A DNA stretch of 64,000 bases. Source: Telopea speciosissima. Lineage: Eukaryota > Streptophyta > Magnoliopsida > Proteales > Proteaceae. The notes beneath the pieces are model-generated. The model was not told the origin of the DNA, did no database searches, and saw only the letters and a program-made list of their open reading frames with translations. This document shows positions 1-11,687 of the stretch, piece after piece. A program made the position numbers and the translations under genes. Location of the stretch: contig NC_057922.1 of NCBI RefSeq assembly GCF_018873765.1, positions 15,885,563 to 15,949,562 on the forward strand, written 5' to 3'. Every line of letters begins with the position of its first letter. Within the stretch, counting starts at the first letter, position 1.

Positions 1-1401
1 TATTTTCTTCTCTTGGATGCAAAGCAAAAGCAAGGGACTGCTATTCAGCTATTGTATGTCTGTGTTCATTCAAACCATTTACAAACCGAACCAATTAAAT
101 TGGAAAATCCAACCTGTTTAATGAATGTTTTCGATTTCACTATTTGAAAGTCGAAACAGTTTAACAATCGATCCAGTTTCAATGTCTACCTACTACACTC
201 CAAACCGAATCAAACCGAACCATTTAACATCCTTAAGACTTTTTTTTTGGTTGATTATCCTTAAGACAATGTAACTAAACGAGCATAGGATTCACTAATT
301 TTAAATTAGGGTCAACCAAGAGCTTTTGAAAATACATAGTCACCTATACTTGATAAAGGTCCCATGACAATTCTCCTATTTAATGGTGTTGCATATGAAT
401 TCAAACTGTTTTACCATTCTTTTAAAATGTTTATAAATTAAAAAAATTAACTAAAATGATAAATCACCTTCATAATCCGATTTTCTCGATTTTTAAAATA
501 AAATAAAAAATACATAAAACCACAAAGTTTCCTAAAAAAAATATAAGCATTGTCATCATGGTTGGTTACATCAAAAGGAGGGAGAGGGCTCCATGAGTCC
601 ATGGTCATCATGGTGATGGATCTTGAGTAATTATTAGGAGTTTGAAAGGTTTTTAAACACATTGCCTTTACCTTTTCTTTTATAAAGTCAAATTATTATG
701 TCGATTTGCTCTCTAACCCCAATGTGAGACTATGGAAACAAAAGTCCAAGTAAATAATTTCTTGGAAGACCATCAACTTTTCTTATGGTTTTAAAACCGA
801 ACCAACCACTTACATGCTTGCTTGGTTCCAATTTTTTTTCTGGTTTATTTGTTGGTTTTTTTCTAAAATCAAGGTTTTGTTCTAATTAGGTTTGAGTTTG
901 ATATTCACCCAAACAAAAAAAGGGGTTTGTCAATGCATGGTCAAGAGAAAGGAATCTAGGAGTTGAGGGTTTCTTACTGTTTGGTCTGGAATCTGGACTC
1001 TGGACCCAAGGCCACTCTTCTACGTGGTTTAAATATCCGATCCAGATCCAAACTGCAGGCCCAACATGCTCAGGTTAATCAGGAAGGATGAAAATTTCAT
1101 CTTCCAACCGGTTACAGTATTATACATACAATTTCAAAACTCTGCCACGTGTACACCCATCCATAGAAATGTCGATGTCTTCGTCTCGGACAGTATCCGA
1201 AAAACCATGTATACGAAAGTATTTCCGTAAATTAACGCTTCTCCCGTTTCTGCTTTTTTATCTAAATAATTAATAGATTAGTTACCACTGAAAGCAATAC
1301 CGATGAGCGAACTCTGCTTGCACTCTTCTCTCTCTCGTGGGTCTGAAGCTAAAGAAAAGTTGCAGAGAGGAGCCAGAGAGAGAGAAACAGAGGAGAAAGA
1401 G
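1..1401. other. AT-rich 5' spacer and BTB gene promoter
   Basis: I see no gene here. Positions 60-230 repeat the short motif AACCGAAC many times, a low-complexity sequence common in plant spacers. One tiny insertion with a target duplication sits at 229-267 (listed separately). Positions 1310-1400 are rich in CT and GA runs, as in plant 5' untranslated leaders, and lead directly to the BTB start codon. Confidence 0.5.
229..267 (-). mobile_element. LINE-tail micro-insertion with 11-bp target duplication
   Basis: The direct repeat atccttaagac occurs at 229-239 and 257-267. It brackets a 17-bp insert, nine T followed by ggttgatt. Read on the minus strand the insert ends AACCAAAAAAAAA, the same end as the larger LINE copies at 46753 and 50263. 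This fits target-primed insertion of a LINE transcript truncated to its 3' tail. Confidence 0.65.
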
Positions 1402-4400
1402 ATGAGTGATTCAAAGGTAGAGACAATCTCGAGGCTTGCTCAATGGAGGATCGATAGCTTTGGCCCTTGCTCTTACAGACGCTCTGAATCCTTCAAGGTC
1501 GGAATCTGGAACTGGTAATTAATCTCTGCATCTTCTTCGCAGAATCTTTAGCCTTTTCATCTCTTTTAGTTCTTTAAATTCTTGGGTACTTCTTTTACCA
1601 GTGTAAAAATGACTAATTTCATAGTCTATTCAAAACCCAGGTACTTATCAATAGAGAAAAATCGTTATCTCTACATTCGTCTCTTTCCAGAGCCTTGTCG
1701 AGCCTCGAAGGAGCAACCACCAATTGCCAGATTTGTTCTTCGAGTCTCTAATATTGGTGCTAACCGAAGACCGTACATTTCCCCTAGTATGTCTCTTTCA
1801 ACTTTCAATTGTTTTTGTGACTCTTTAAAGTATGCGGGATTCATAAGCAATCCGATAGAGGGGGAAAAGAAGAGGAAAAATTGATGATTTCCGCCTAGTC
1901 TTTGTACAAAGTATTCGTTGTTTGGTCTGTGTTCCATATTTCCTATCGCTCCCTTCACTGAATTAAATGTTGCATAGTAGACAAAGAGGAGACTTTCCTG
2001 CATTGGGCTTAGTTCAAGGATCTTGTGTTCTTTTGGTGTGGGGTTTCTTGTGTTTAAATTTATTTTTTTATGGGTAAAAGTGGAAGTGACCTAATCCAGC
2101 TTAGTTAAACCTAGTTCACGAATGCTCGATGATATGTATGTTCGGCATTTGAACAAGTTGTATTTCTTTGTAGACTGATACAAGAGCGTCTGTGTGGTGT
2201 TACTGCTGCTATATATTTGGATGGGTAGTCGCTGATATACTTGAAAGTGGTAATGGGAAGTTCTGCTTGACCTCCTATCAGAAATCCCAGATGTTTTTCA
2301 ACATATCGAAAGAGTCATAACTTGGTTTTGCAACAAATTTTCTCTGACATTCAAATTTAGAAGAATCTTTAGAGTTCCTTCACAGCAGAATAGCTTGAGT
2401 TCTTCTGAGGTTTCCCTGCCTTCTTTCAGTCTTCCTGCGAATTTCTTGATGGGAATACTTACTCTTTTGTTAATGAATGTGGGCATCATTAATATTATAT
2501 GCGAAGGCTTTTTTTTTTCCTTCTGATTTTGTACCAAAATATATAGAAAGATGAAGCATGTACTTTTCGACAGAACTGATTGAAATCCACACTTTCTTAT
2601 CTCACAGTGTGAAAAATTATGTAGGCCATCTGAAACTTGCGTACTCACAAGTGTGAAAAATTAAGAAGGCGCTCTGAAACGTGTGCAGTTATACATTGAT
2701 GAGAAACATAGCAGCTTCCCTTATACATGTGGATTAAAAAAACACTGGTACTACCACAAACAGGTTATTGATACTGCCAATTTGACCTAACACTATTGCT
2801 AGACACAACAGAAGTTACTGATTGTCTGGACATGAGATTGCCAGGCAGATCATCACCAAACCAAGAAAGGAAACTTTCCAAATATGCAGGTAGAATAACA
2901 AACGGACACAAAGTCGAATTTTTTACGTTGAAACCCTCCATGGAAGAGGGGGATCCAGGGGAAAAATCTGATCTAACTTCTGTTATAAAAATAAGGGAAT
3001 ATAGTGGTGCTCCTCCCAAGTTTTTTGCTCAATCTTGAGGTTGACACTTTAACAGAAAACAGAAGAAAGAGATGAAGTAATTTTATGTAGTAATCGATGC
3101 ATATACAAGGTGCATTACTATGTTTAAATAGAACAACCAAGAAAACTTATAAGGGAAGACTTCTACAAGAAAAGGAAAACCAAACCAATGTGATCTCAAC
3201 CAACAAGGAAGGAGGAGAGTCATTTAAACAGGGAAAGATGAAACTCATCCAATATTGTACTCAATAGTGATCCATTGTATCTCTAGCTAGCACTACTGCT
3301 TGCTTTGTCATGAGGTGTTAAAAACTAATGGATAAAATACTGGGTTACTGATGTAGTGAATGTGCTCCATGGCCAGGAGAATTGGGAAGGGGGGGGGGTG
3401 GTTAGTCCCACATCGGTTGGGTAGTATGTAACTGCTGAGCTTACGACCTTGGAAAGGCCTCTCCACTCTGAAGCTCGGGCTTTTGGGTTGGACGCTGTCA
3501 AATGGTATTAGAGCAGGTTGTCTGTGCACCGGATACATGAAGGGCCCATGGCCTAAAGGTAGGGTGAGTGCAGTTCCATGGACAGATTGAGGGGTTTAAT
3601 CCCACATTTAAAATATCCTCTTAGTGAGCAATGATTTGGGGTTGTTGCATGACACATAACTTTGACATGATGGATATGGCTGAAGCTTTCTATACTTTTG
3701 GCATAGAGATTCAATAGAACAGGTCAAGCAAGACCTTAGTATTGTCCTAAAAAGGATACATTGACTAAGTACTGGATAATTTTAGGATGAAGCATTGTTT
3801 TTGAAGTGTAGCACCTATAATTAAAGGTGACAAACTTAGTCTGGATCATTGTCTTATGAATGATTTAGAGAAGCAAGAAATATAGTATATCCCATACGCG
3901 TTTTCTGTAGGCAGTTTAATGTATGCTCTGATCTACATAAGACTTGATATTGCCTTCACAGTGGGAGGCTTGGAAGATTCCAGAAAGATTGCTTCGTCCA
4001 CTATGGAAGCAGAAGTTGTGGGGTGTTATGAGGCTGTCTCTCATGCATATTGAGAAGCCAATACGGATCTTCTGTGACAATACTGCTGCAATTTGCTTCT
4101 CTAACAATATGTGCTCAATGAGTTGATACATTGAGATAAAGTACTTTTTTGTTAAAGAAGAAGTTCAAGATTGTCCAGTAGCGATAGAATATGTTGGTAC
4201 TAAGAAAATGATTGTTAGCCTTTTCACAAAAGGGTTTCTGCCTATAGGTATTTGTGGATCATGTAGGTCGTATGGGACTATGTAAATCATTATGTGATTG
4301 ATGTTTATTAAGAATAGTGTTATGTACAGCTGATGATTCTGAATTTAAGTATTGCATTCATTCTTGTTTTGCGCAAATAGAGTTTGAAATGAAAAACGCC

Positions 4401-6943
4401 TATTAGGACAAAAGGGCAATAAAGTTGGATCATGAATTGACCATGGGGTTGATTCCATAAAGTTGAAGATTACCACATAAAGGTTTCATTTTGAAAATAA
4501 TGGCTCATTGTAAAACATGGGAGGGAGTGTTCAGATATTGGACATGTACCGCCATGATTCATGGGTTAGAATTATCATTTTTGAACATTAACTAGTCCAT
4601 AAGGATCATAGTTGTCGAGGTGTCTAGGCGACCCAAGGCATTGGAGGGGGCCGGATGCAAGGCGACCAAGGCATCCAAGGCGCCTGGATGACTAGGCAAA
4701 GCTTTGATAACTATGATAAGGATTAAACCTGGATGTTATAGTATGGGTGTATGGGCATACATCAAGTTCACAACTCAGACATTTTCTTGGCATGTGGCAA
4801 TATGGGCCAAGTGGGAGAATGTTGGCTTACGTGGCCCAAATGCATTATCCCTCTCAATGAGATGTCATTGCAGTTGTTGAGGTTCAACAACAGACATATG
4901 GGAGTAATTGCAAATTTGCAACAACATCCATCTCCGTTGTGGGTCTGGGAGAATTCTGCATAGACCAGAAAACCCTGTTGGATAAGTAACAGTTAGAGAT
5001 AAACACTACTAAGTTTGGTTAGTGGCACATTGGAAAACATGGTAAGGAGATAACTGATCCTAATGGAGTCAAGTCCACAACCTCCTCTTCACTACAAATT
5101 TCTTATAGAGACAACTAGCTCTTCCAAGGTTGAAGAAAACCCTCAAAAAACTAAATTCTTGAGCAATGAGCACACACAAGAAGCTGCCAGGTGGGCCGTG
5201 GCTACTCCCTTCTTCTCTCTTTGTTTTCTTCACTTGAGCGGAGCCCAAGAGAAAGTGAGAAACCCATGAACCTCTTTAACTTGGTGGTTTATAAGTTCTC
5301 TTGGGGTTTTCCTATTGAGTAGAAATACACAAGGGAAAAAGGGGAAACAACTTGGGTGCTCAAGATCATTATTATTGGGCATTGTTTTTCCAATTTCCAC
5401 CGCAGCATCAAACTTGGCAACAGCAGGTCATCTCTGAAAGATCGGTTTGTTCTTAGACAAGTTCGGGAGTTGTATTGTGTTAAGAGAAGGGGGATTTTTG
5501 AACTTTTGTGGAGGTTACCATGTATTTTCTCTGTTTGACTACATAACCTCAAGTTTTAGGCATATATGTGAGTTACTTGCCTGGTGAAAGCAATCTTGGA
5601 TTTGGCCCATTGTTTTATCTTGAGATCAAAGAGTTGGCCATGTAAATATCTGTGTTATGGTGAACACTTCTTTTATAGGGCATGGAATAAGTCAGGTTTG
5701 GGTTGCATCCACTTAAATCCAGACCTGAATGCGACTTGGATTCATGATGATGGACCCAAATCCGACCAAAATCCAAATAGGTCATATATATGCATCATAT
5801 ATGGGTCAAATTTGGATATTTAAACCCAAATCTTTGGTTCTTTTTCTGCTGAGGATATATAGAGACTTTACCAAGGTATGGCCTTGATTTGGAGCTATAT
5901 CTGGTTGAAGCCCACATGCATGATCTAAATCTGACACGATTATAAATTGCATTTGAAATTATAATTCAAATCTCGATTAAATGGATTCGAATTGGAGCAG
6001 ATCTATGCCCTATTCTTTTCAATTTATGCCCAGTTTGATTTTCCTGGCAGTAATATTGCTCTATTATTGGCATGTTTCTGTGCTAATGTCTTAATATATT
6101 ATTGCTTGATGTTGCAGTTCATGAGAGATTGCTCCGGACCAGTGAAGACTTTGTCTGGCCTGTTGATTCCACTTTTCATGGTCGATTCATCATTGATGTT
6201 GAATTTCTGGACCTTAAGATCTGTCCATTAAATGTCAGTCTCTTCAGATAATTTCCTATTATATTCTGGTGTCCACCTTCCAGTTAAATTAGTTTATCTT
6301 CTTTAAAATGTTTCTGACTTATGCCCTTGACACTTAGGGAGGGGAACCCTTAACTGTATGGCCCTGTGATGGAGCAATGCAGTCTCTTGCAACTCAAACC
6401 ACTCTGCGGTGCCTCTCCCGTATGCTTGATGAAGCTATCCATGCAGATGTCACAATCAACACGACTGATGGTAGTTTGAGAGCCCACAAGGCTTTTCTGT
6501 CTGCAAGCTCACCAGTATTCCGGAGCATGTTTGAACATGACCTTAAGGAGAAAGAATCCTCTACAGTAGAGATAGAAGACATGTCACTGGAGTCATGTAC
6601 AGCTCTCCTAAGTTACTTGTATGGGACCATAAAACAAGAGGATTTCTGGAGGCACCGGTTGGCATTGCTTGGAGCGGCTAACAAGTATGACATTGTTGAC
6701 CTCAAAGATGCCTGTGAGGATAGCCTCTTGAAGGACATCAACTCCAGCAATGTCTTGGAGAGGCTGCAGGAGGCCTGGCTATACCAACTGAACAAGCTGA
6801 AGAAAGGGTGCTTGACGTACTTGTTTGACTTTGGCAAGATATATGATGTGAGGGATGAGGTCAATGACTTCTTCCGCCATGCAGATAGGGAACTTGTAGT
6901 TGAGATGTTTCAGGAGATACTTACTGTTTGGAAGCCTGTATGA
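1402..6943 (+). CDS. BTB/POZ domain protein, At1g21780 type (4 exons)
   Basis: The likely role is a substrate adaptor for CUL3-type E3 ubiquitin ligases, which is inferred from the family. Exons are 1402-1514, 1641-1786, 6118-6233 and 6338-6943. All introns are GT-AG and the phases (2, 1, 0) join without a stop to give 326 residues, the same length I recall for Arabidopsis At1g21780. Residues 1-138 are the conserved N-terminal region, which is MATH-like. The BTB fold starts near residue 155 (motif DVTINTTDGSLRAHKAFLS). A conserved helical tail ends in VWKPV. The start at 1402 is chosen because the protein then begins MSDSKVETISRLAQ, as in relatives; an upstream in-frame ATG at 1303 would add a poorly conserved Arg/Glu-rich stretch. 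Intron 2 is 4.3 kb and carries a copia remnant and a MITE. No disabling change is visible. Confidence 0.93.
3395..4310 (+). mobile_element. Degenerate Ty1/copia remnant (LTR end, primer site, RNase H part)
   Basis: This lies inside intron 2 of the BTB gene, in the same orientation. Positions 3400-3500 look like the end of an LTR. They are followed near 3503 by tggtattagagcaggtt, close to the primer-binding site complementary to plant initiator tRNA-Met. Positions 3905-4270 encode, in shifting frames, pieces of the copia RNase H region: SSTMEAE, EKPIRIFCDNTAAICFSNN and LFTKGF. A piece resembling DHVGRMGL follows near 4258-4280. Integrase and reverse transcriptase are missing, so the copy is internally deleted, frameshifted and inactive. 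Confidence 0.75.
4607..4714. mobile_element. AGGCG-type foldback MITE
   Basis: Terminal inverted repeats start atagttgtcgagg and end ctttgataactat. They enclose repeated aaggcg/ctaggcg units. The same family recurs near 44588-44709, ending ccttgacaactat, and as a lone end near 51847-51870. It is non-coding and sits in BTB intron 2. Confidence 0.6.
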
Positions 6944-8095
6944 TCCCTCCTATGCGCGCAAAACTCATTGGCCGTTAATACATCCACTCACAATTGTATG
7001 TATGTAGTTTTGTATGTTTTACAAGAATATTACATTGTAATTAGTCAATGAGACACTTGCAGCTGAGAGTGCTTGTTGGATGTAGTGTGTGTATTTTGTT
7101 CAGAGATTTGCATGGTTCATGCCTGAAACTACTCTTATAGCTAGCCTTCTTCCCTAAATTTGGAAATAGGTGAGAGAGTGAGTTTAGTATTTTTTCAGCT
7201 GTGTATAATGTTTTTGATGCGTGTTCCTCATGGAGCCCAATTGAACATACCATCCATTATTCTGAGCTTTTATTGAATTTGGATCTTAAAAGGTTGGGAA
7301 TGCAAACTATCCAGAAGAGTAAAATTTTCTTCATCTATGCCTGTAGGGAAATAGATGTGAATTCTAGCAGAAGCTTCACTGCAGGGATGTACAGGTGTCA
7401 ATCCTTTCTCTCTGATGGGTACAAGTACACGAGTTAGGTTCCTCAGCACGTACCAACAGATGAACATACATGTGAGAGCCAACCACATGTTCTATTTTTG
7501 CCATTTATAAGGGGAGGAGGGGGTTTTTATGGAAATAAAATTAAAATGTGATTGGCTCTGAAATGTACATTCACCTGTTGGTACGTGCAGATGATCCATT
7601 GTCGTATGAGTTCGGTGTTTTAAGTTGTTGGGAGTTCTATGACTTCTTACGCGGTTGCTTCTGTAACAGTGTGTCCCGTCGTGTTGGACGATTGAATTTT
7701 ATGGCAAGTAACCACCAACTCCTTCATCGTTCGACGAATCAGAATCGGTTGGATCTGATTCCCATATCAGCAAATGGGGTGACCCAATTAATTGGATCAT
7801 ATCAGTAATTGAATTCTTGATCCTGTTTCACCCGTAGATGTAAGTCAAAGGTAAATCTTTTTCTAGCTTGAATGTCTTCTATATTCGTGTATTTTACTAT
7901 CATTTTCTCTTGATCTCTTGACTCTAACTATTAATCCATCAGATCAGGGTCAGGGGACCCTGATAAAAGAAAACAATACCTGAAAGAGAAATAAGACAAT
8001 GAATCAATTGAATCAATTCATACAAGTTTGACTCTTACTCAGATGTGATCAAAATGAACAATTTCTCCCAAGAAGATCAAAAACCTCCAAAGGAG
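6944..8095. other. Spacer between BTB gene and first EF-hand gene
   Basis: The first few hundred bases are the BTB 3' untranslated region. A palindromic MITE lies at 7446-7589. I see nothing else coding; the short open frames at 7201-7437 and 7548-7808 have no recognisable protein features. Confidence 0.5.
7446..7589. mobile_element. Palindromic MITE
   Basis: The left arm gcacgtaccaacagatgaa and the right arm ending ttcacctgttggtacgtgc are near-perfect reverse complements. The match extends about 40 bases on each side, including gagagccaa and ttggctctg. The central 55 bases are unpaired and hold a G-rich run. No clear target duplication was found, so the superfamily is undetermined. Confidence 0.65.
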
Positions 8096-8332
8096 CTGTC
8101 CAATTCAAACCTCACCCTACTTTTCAATTTGTCATTCATCATTGACGTCTTAATCACACTAGAAATTTCTGGAAATTTCATGGAAGCTGTGGTGGACTAA
8201 TTTTTCTCATAGCCTGTCCAATTCAAACCTCACCCTACTTTTAAATTTGTCATTCATCATTGACATTTTAATTACACTATAAATTTCTGGGATATTTCAT
8301 GGAAGCTGTGGTGGACTAATTTTTCTCATAGC
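8096..8332 (+). repeat. 118-bp tandem duplication upstream of EF-hand gene 1
   Basis: Two head-to-tail copies lie at 8096-8213 and 8214-8332. Both begin ctgtccaattcaaacctcac and end with ttctcatagc, with only about ten differences. The pair ends about 100 bases before the ATG of the first EF-hand gene. It therefore lies in the proximal promoter or 5' leader and may duplicate regulatory sites. Confidence 0.9.
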
Positions 8333-8435
8333 CACTCATTTTTTTCTTCTTCATCAGATTTAACCCATTGACTGTAGCTGCTGGTACACATAAAGCACTT
8401 GTTTAAGGCTTCAAATTTAGAGAAAAGAGAGAGAG

Positions 8436-8984
8436 ATGGATGAAATCCGTAATGCAGCTGATGCCTATTACAAGGCTAAACCGAAGGAAATGAAGAAAGC
8501 TAAGAAAATGTTTAAAAAGATCGACAAAAATGGTGATGGCAAAGTGAGCTACGAAGAGTATGCTGCTTATTACAAGAAGAAGAAGCCCAAGAAGAAACGA
8601 AAGAAGACTGAAGGCGTCAGACCTGAACATTTCGCAGAGTTGGACCAGAACGGTGATGAATATCTTGATATAAAAGAAGCTACTGTCCTCTATTACCTAT
8701 CAGTATCAAGGAAGGAATGTGATTCATGTGGGCTCTTCATAAAGGATATGTTCTACTCTTGTGAGAAATGCTACAAAAAGAGTGATGATCGTCATTCCTA
8801 CAACCTTTGTGTGCCTTGCTATCGCAGTAGACAATTCAAGCACAAGCACAAAACCTTCTTGGATAACCATGTACTACAGCAGAAATATAAGAAGGTAACC
8901 AATTATTGCCAACAATACATTCAACAAAACATTTTCCTTTCTTTTCAACACAATCCTCTTAACTTCAACTATGGCTTTCAATAG
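8436..8984 (+). CDS. EF-hand plus ZZ-like zinc-finger protein, paralog 1
   Basis: Probable Ca2+-responsive protein of unknown cellular role. Residues 30-41 form a canonical EF-hand loop (DKNGDGKVSYEE). A second loop at 70-81 (DQNGDEYLDIKE) has Glu where Gly is expected at loop position 6, so its binding may be weak. Residues 95-145 carry a ZZ-like zinc site: C95-x2-C98, C109-x2-C112, C125-x2-C128, then H136, H138 and H145. Between the EF-hands lies a Lys/Arg-rich stretch (47-57) that is absent from paralog 2 and resembles a nuclear localisation signal. The frame runs on to 8984, but a good donor (aag|gtaacc, phase 0, after base 8894) suggests that the last 30 codons are intron. The true C-terminal exon was not found. 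The paralog lies 2.7 kb downstream. Confidence 0.75.
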   Translation: MDEIRNAADAYYKAKPKEMKKAKKMFKKIDKNGDGKVSYEEYAAYYKKKKPKKKRKKTEGVRPEHFAELDQNGDEYLDIKEATVLYYLSVSRKECDSCGLFIKDMFYSCEKCYKKSDDRHSYNLCVPCYRSRQFKHKHKTFLDNHVLQQKYKKVTNYCQQYIQQNIFLSFQHNPLNFNYGFQ

Positions 8985-10216
8985 TTCTTTTATTGGCAGC
9001 TAATCTACCATGTGGAAGGTTGATTTGGCTGTTCCGGTGATCCGCCGGGAAAAAAAAAAAGACATGCATGTATGGTTTAGAATAAAAATGTTAATCTCAT
9101 AGGTAATTTGATCTCATGAGAATCAACACACAATCATTCCTTGGGAAATAACTTTTTTGCATATCTTATAGTGTTCCTGACATTTTAAGTCTTTGAACAT
9201 CCATTTAGTTACCGATTAGGATGAGCTGAGTTGAATTGAGTTTGCATGGGGTTCTTGACATGTTTCATAAATAAGATCGGAATCGGTAGAATTGGCCGGT
9301 TCCAATCATCTGACTCCAATTTCGAATATACTCGACTTCCTAAAATCTCTTTTGAATCAACCATTAATGCACTTAGACCTTCATTTCCCCCCTTCTTTTA
9401 GTCAATCAAGTAGCAGAAAATCAATGAAACTTACCTCTTGTAGTAAGATCTACAAATCTTTTGAATAAAAAAACTCCCAATAATCATAGATTTGTGCAAA
9501 TCTTTGTCTGTTCTTCTCAATTCTAATTTCTAGGGTTTCAACCAATTCTGATTTAATTCGAATCGAAATTGATGGAAGCCAGTTTGTGTCCCATTCTAGA
9601 TTTCAAACCTTGGTTTCTTTCCAATTCAAAGGATTTGTATGATGTGTTTGTATTGGGTTTTGAGTAGGTTACCTCACATATTTTGTGAGGTTATCAAAGC
9701 TCACATTCAGAATAGAGTTGAATGAGAAAACAAGATTCATGTGGTTGGCATCATTTATCTGCATATAGATGAAGTTTTAAAAGGCTTCCAAATTGTTCAG
9801 GATTCGCTCAAAAATGCAAAATCAACCTAGAATATATTCCAAGAATGCATACCAAACACAGCCTTACTGTATCAAAGTAAATGGACCTTTTATGTCACAA
9901 TCTGCAATTTGTTTTGTTAAAATTGAGAAATTGGTCCAAACCTGAGCCTACTTGTGCATTTAAATAATTTTGAAGTGGGTCGTTTTGTTAATTCAAAGTC
10001 TTTAGTTCCTAACCTTACAAACTACTATGCTTTTTTTGGAAAAAAAAAAATTATACCAGGGTTCTTCATCAGTAGGATGTTCAATACTTGAAGCAGCCGC
10101 ACAAATGCTGTCATTATTTGGTGGTGCAGGTGGTTCTTCGTGAATGACATTTGGTTCTGCTCCAGTAGAGCACTCTTGCTAAAGTTGTATTTTTCTGTTT
10201 CTATGGTGACATTAAT

Positions 10217-10960
10217 TTATTTTTGTTGTAAGAAATAGAACAATGATAATATGAGGGAGAGATTTATCTTGACCAAAATGGTTATGAACTTGGATTTATT
10301 ACAATGTAGTAATGCTTCACGAACAATCACGAACTTGTCTATTACAACAAAAAACCTGTAGTCACTCTTCTTAAGGCTATAGACATTCCTACGATGCAAT
10401 CCCAGGTAGCACGAATCAGCCTCAAAGATTTCAGGCCCTTCAAGTAGTTGTTACATTCGGTTCGTGCTCAATCAATAAGAACATGAGTCTTAAAAAACTT
10501 TGCAAAACAATAAAAACAAGAGGCAAATTAGGAGAAAGAGTTTGAGAGAGTATGCGAGTGAGAGAGGGAGGGTATAAAACACGTCGAAAGTCATATCTAA
10601 AGTGTCCTAGACATCCTCTATTTATAGAAGAGATATACCCCTTAGAAACGCCTATTTGAAAGGGCTCAAGAGGTGTCTTTTGGAGTGAGAAGATACCCAA
10701 AACCTAGTCGTTGCTGATGTCCGATGCAATCTGAACGATACGCAACAAAATATTGCTTATGTCGGCGACGCGTTGGATGCCACTCATCCAACGTCGATAA
10801 AATCCCATTGAATAACAGCTAAAGAGCAAATTCTTGACAAACCTTGACTCAGAACATGCTTTGACTGATGTTCAGTAAACAAAAACCATCGAAAAAAAAA
10901 AGATATTTTACATTGGAAAAACCTTACCCGATATCAGTGAAGGATCTTTTAGACTTAAGT
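10217..10960 (-). mobile_element. LTR-like retrotransposon segment
   Basis: Read on the minus strand, a TATA-like sequence (ctataaatagagg, near 10611-10623) is followed by a long CT-rich leader with transcript-like sequence and no open frame. This layout recurs at about 26590-27260, 36360-37260 and 61650-62500 on the minus strand, and at 53850-54780 on the plus strand. No ends with TG...CA and no target duplication were established, so the call is tentative. Confidence 0.3.
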
Positions 10961-11430
10961 CCAGCCCGACTTGGCCCGGCGTGTGTGCATGTATGAAAAT
11001 AAATCCCAAAAACCCTAGAGACAAGAGAGCATGGTGAACATTTCTTTCATGGAACCCAACCCTAGTAGTTTCCCTTAATCTTATAAATTACTAACAAGCA
11101 TTATCATACATAATCCGTCAGACGACCACCCAGTCTATAAGAATTGATCTTTCTTTCTATTATTGTTGCTTCCAAATAACAATAGGTCAAGAAAATCCCA
11201 TTAGTCACCATAAATGTGGTCCATCAATCTAATAAAAATGTATGTAACAAGTGAATGATGGAACGTAAAATATATCATCAATGACTTAATGCTGCCCAAG
11301 TGTATAAGAAAGAGACCTTTGAATGATACAAAAAGATATCAACCATTCAAAATGCTAGTCTCTCTCTGAGAGTGAGAGAGAGAGAGCCGATGTGGGACTA
11401 AATTTTCAATATTCCCCCGACACATGTGGG

Positions 11431-11483
11431 GATACATATTCTGATTTTTTTTTTCTTTGGATAAGATGGATACATGTTCTGAT
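11431..11483 (-). mobile_element. LINE-tail micro-insertion with 15-bp target duplication
   Basis: gatacatattctgat (11431-11445) is repeated with one change at 11469-11483. The repeats bracket a 23-bp insert, a T tract followed by ctttggataagatg. The minus strand ends CCAAAGAAAAAAAAA, fitting a truncated LINE tail with one substitution. Confidence 0.65.
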
Positions 11484-11687
11484 AACATGTAAAGTTTTCA
11501 TCCAAAAAATTAAAACAAGTGGAAGGACTCCCAGGTGTATAAGGGGGGTTGTAGACTACTCAATAGCTGATCGATGTGAGACTAAATCCAACAACATATG
11601 CTTCTGACCCATAACCCCCCCCCCCCCCGGCAAACTTGAGGCGGGTTCTTCCCTAGCTATCAACCCCTGAAGTATTGTGTGAGAGAC

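Larger units (their letters stand above)
8985..11687. other. Spacer between the tandem EF-hand genes
   Basis: It is AT-rich. It holds a minus-oriented LTR-like stretch at about 10217-10960 and a micro-insertion at 11431-11483. A 14-C run lies at 11615-11628, just before paralog 2. A possible distal exon of paralog 1 near 10078-10142 (reading LEAAAQMLSLFGGAG) is in the wrong phase for direct splicing, so it is not annotated. Confidence 0.4.

Noticed and set aside
1303-1401. Upstream in-frame ATG extending the BTB protein by 33 residues
   Set aside because: The added residues are low-complexity Arg/Glu-rich translation of a GA-rich leader, and relatives begin at the ATG at 1402.
10078-10142. 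Possible last exon of EF-hand paralog 1 (LEAAAQMLSLFGGAG then stop)
   Set aside because: It needs a phase-1 donor, but the visible donors in paralog 1 are phase 0, and no intermediate exon was found.
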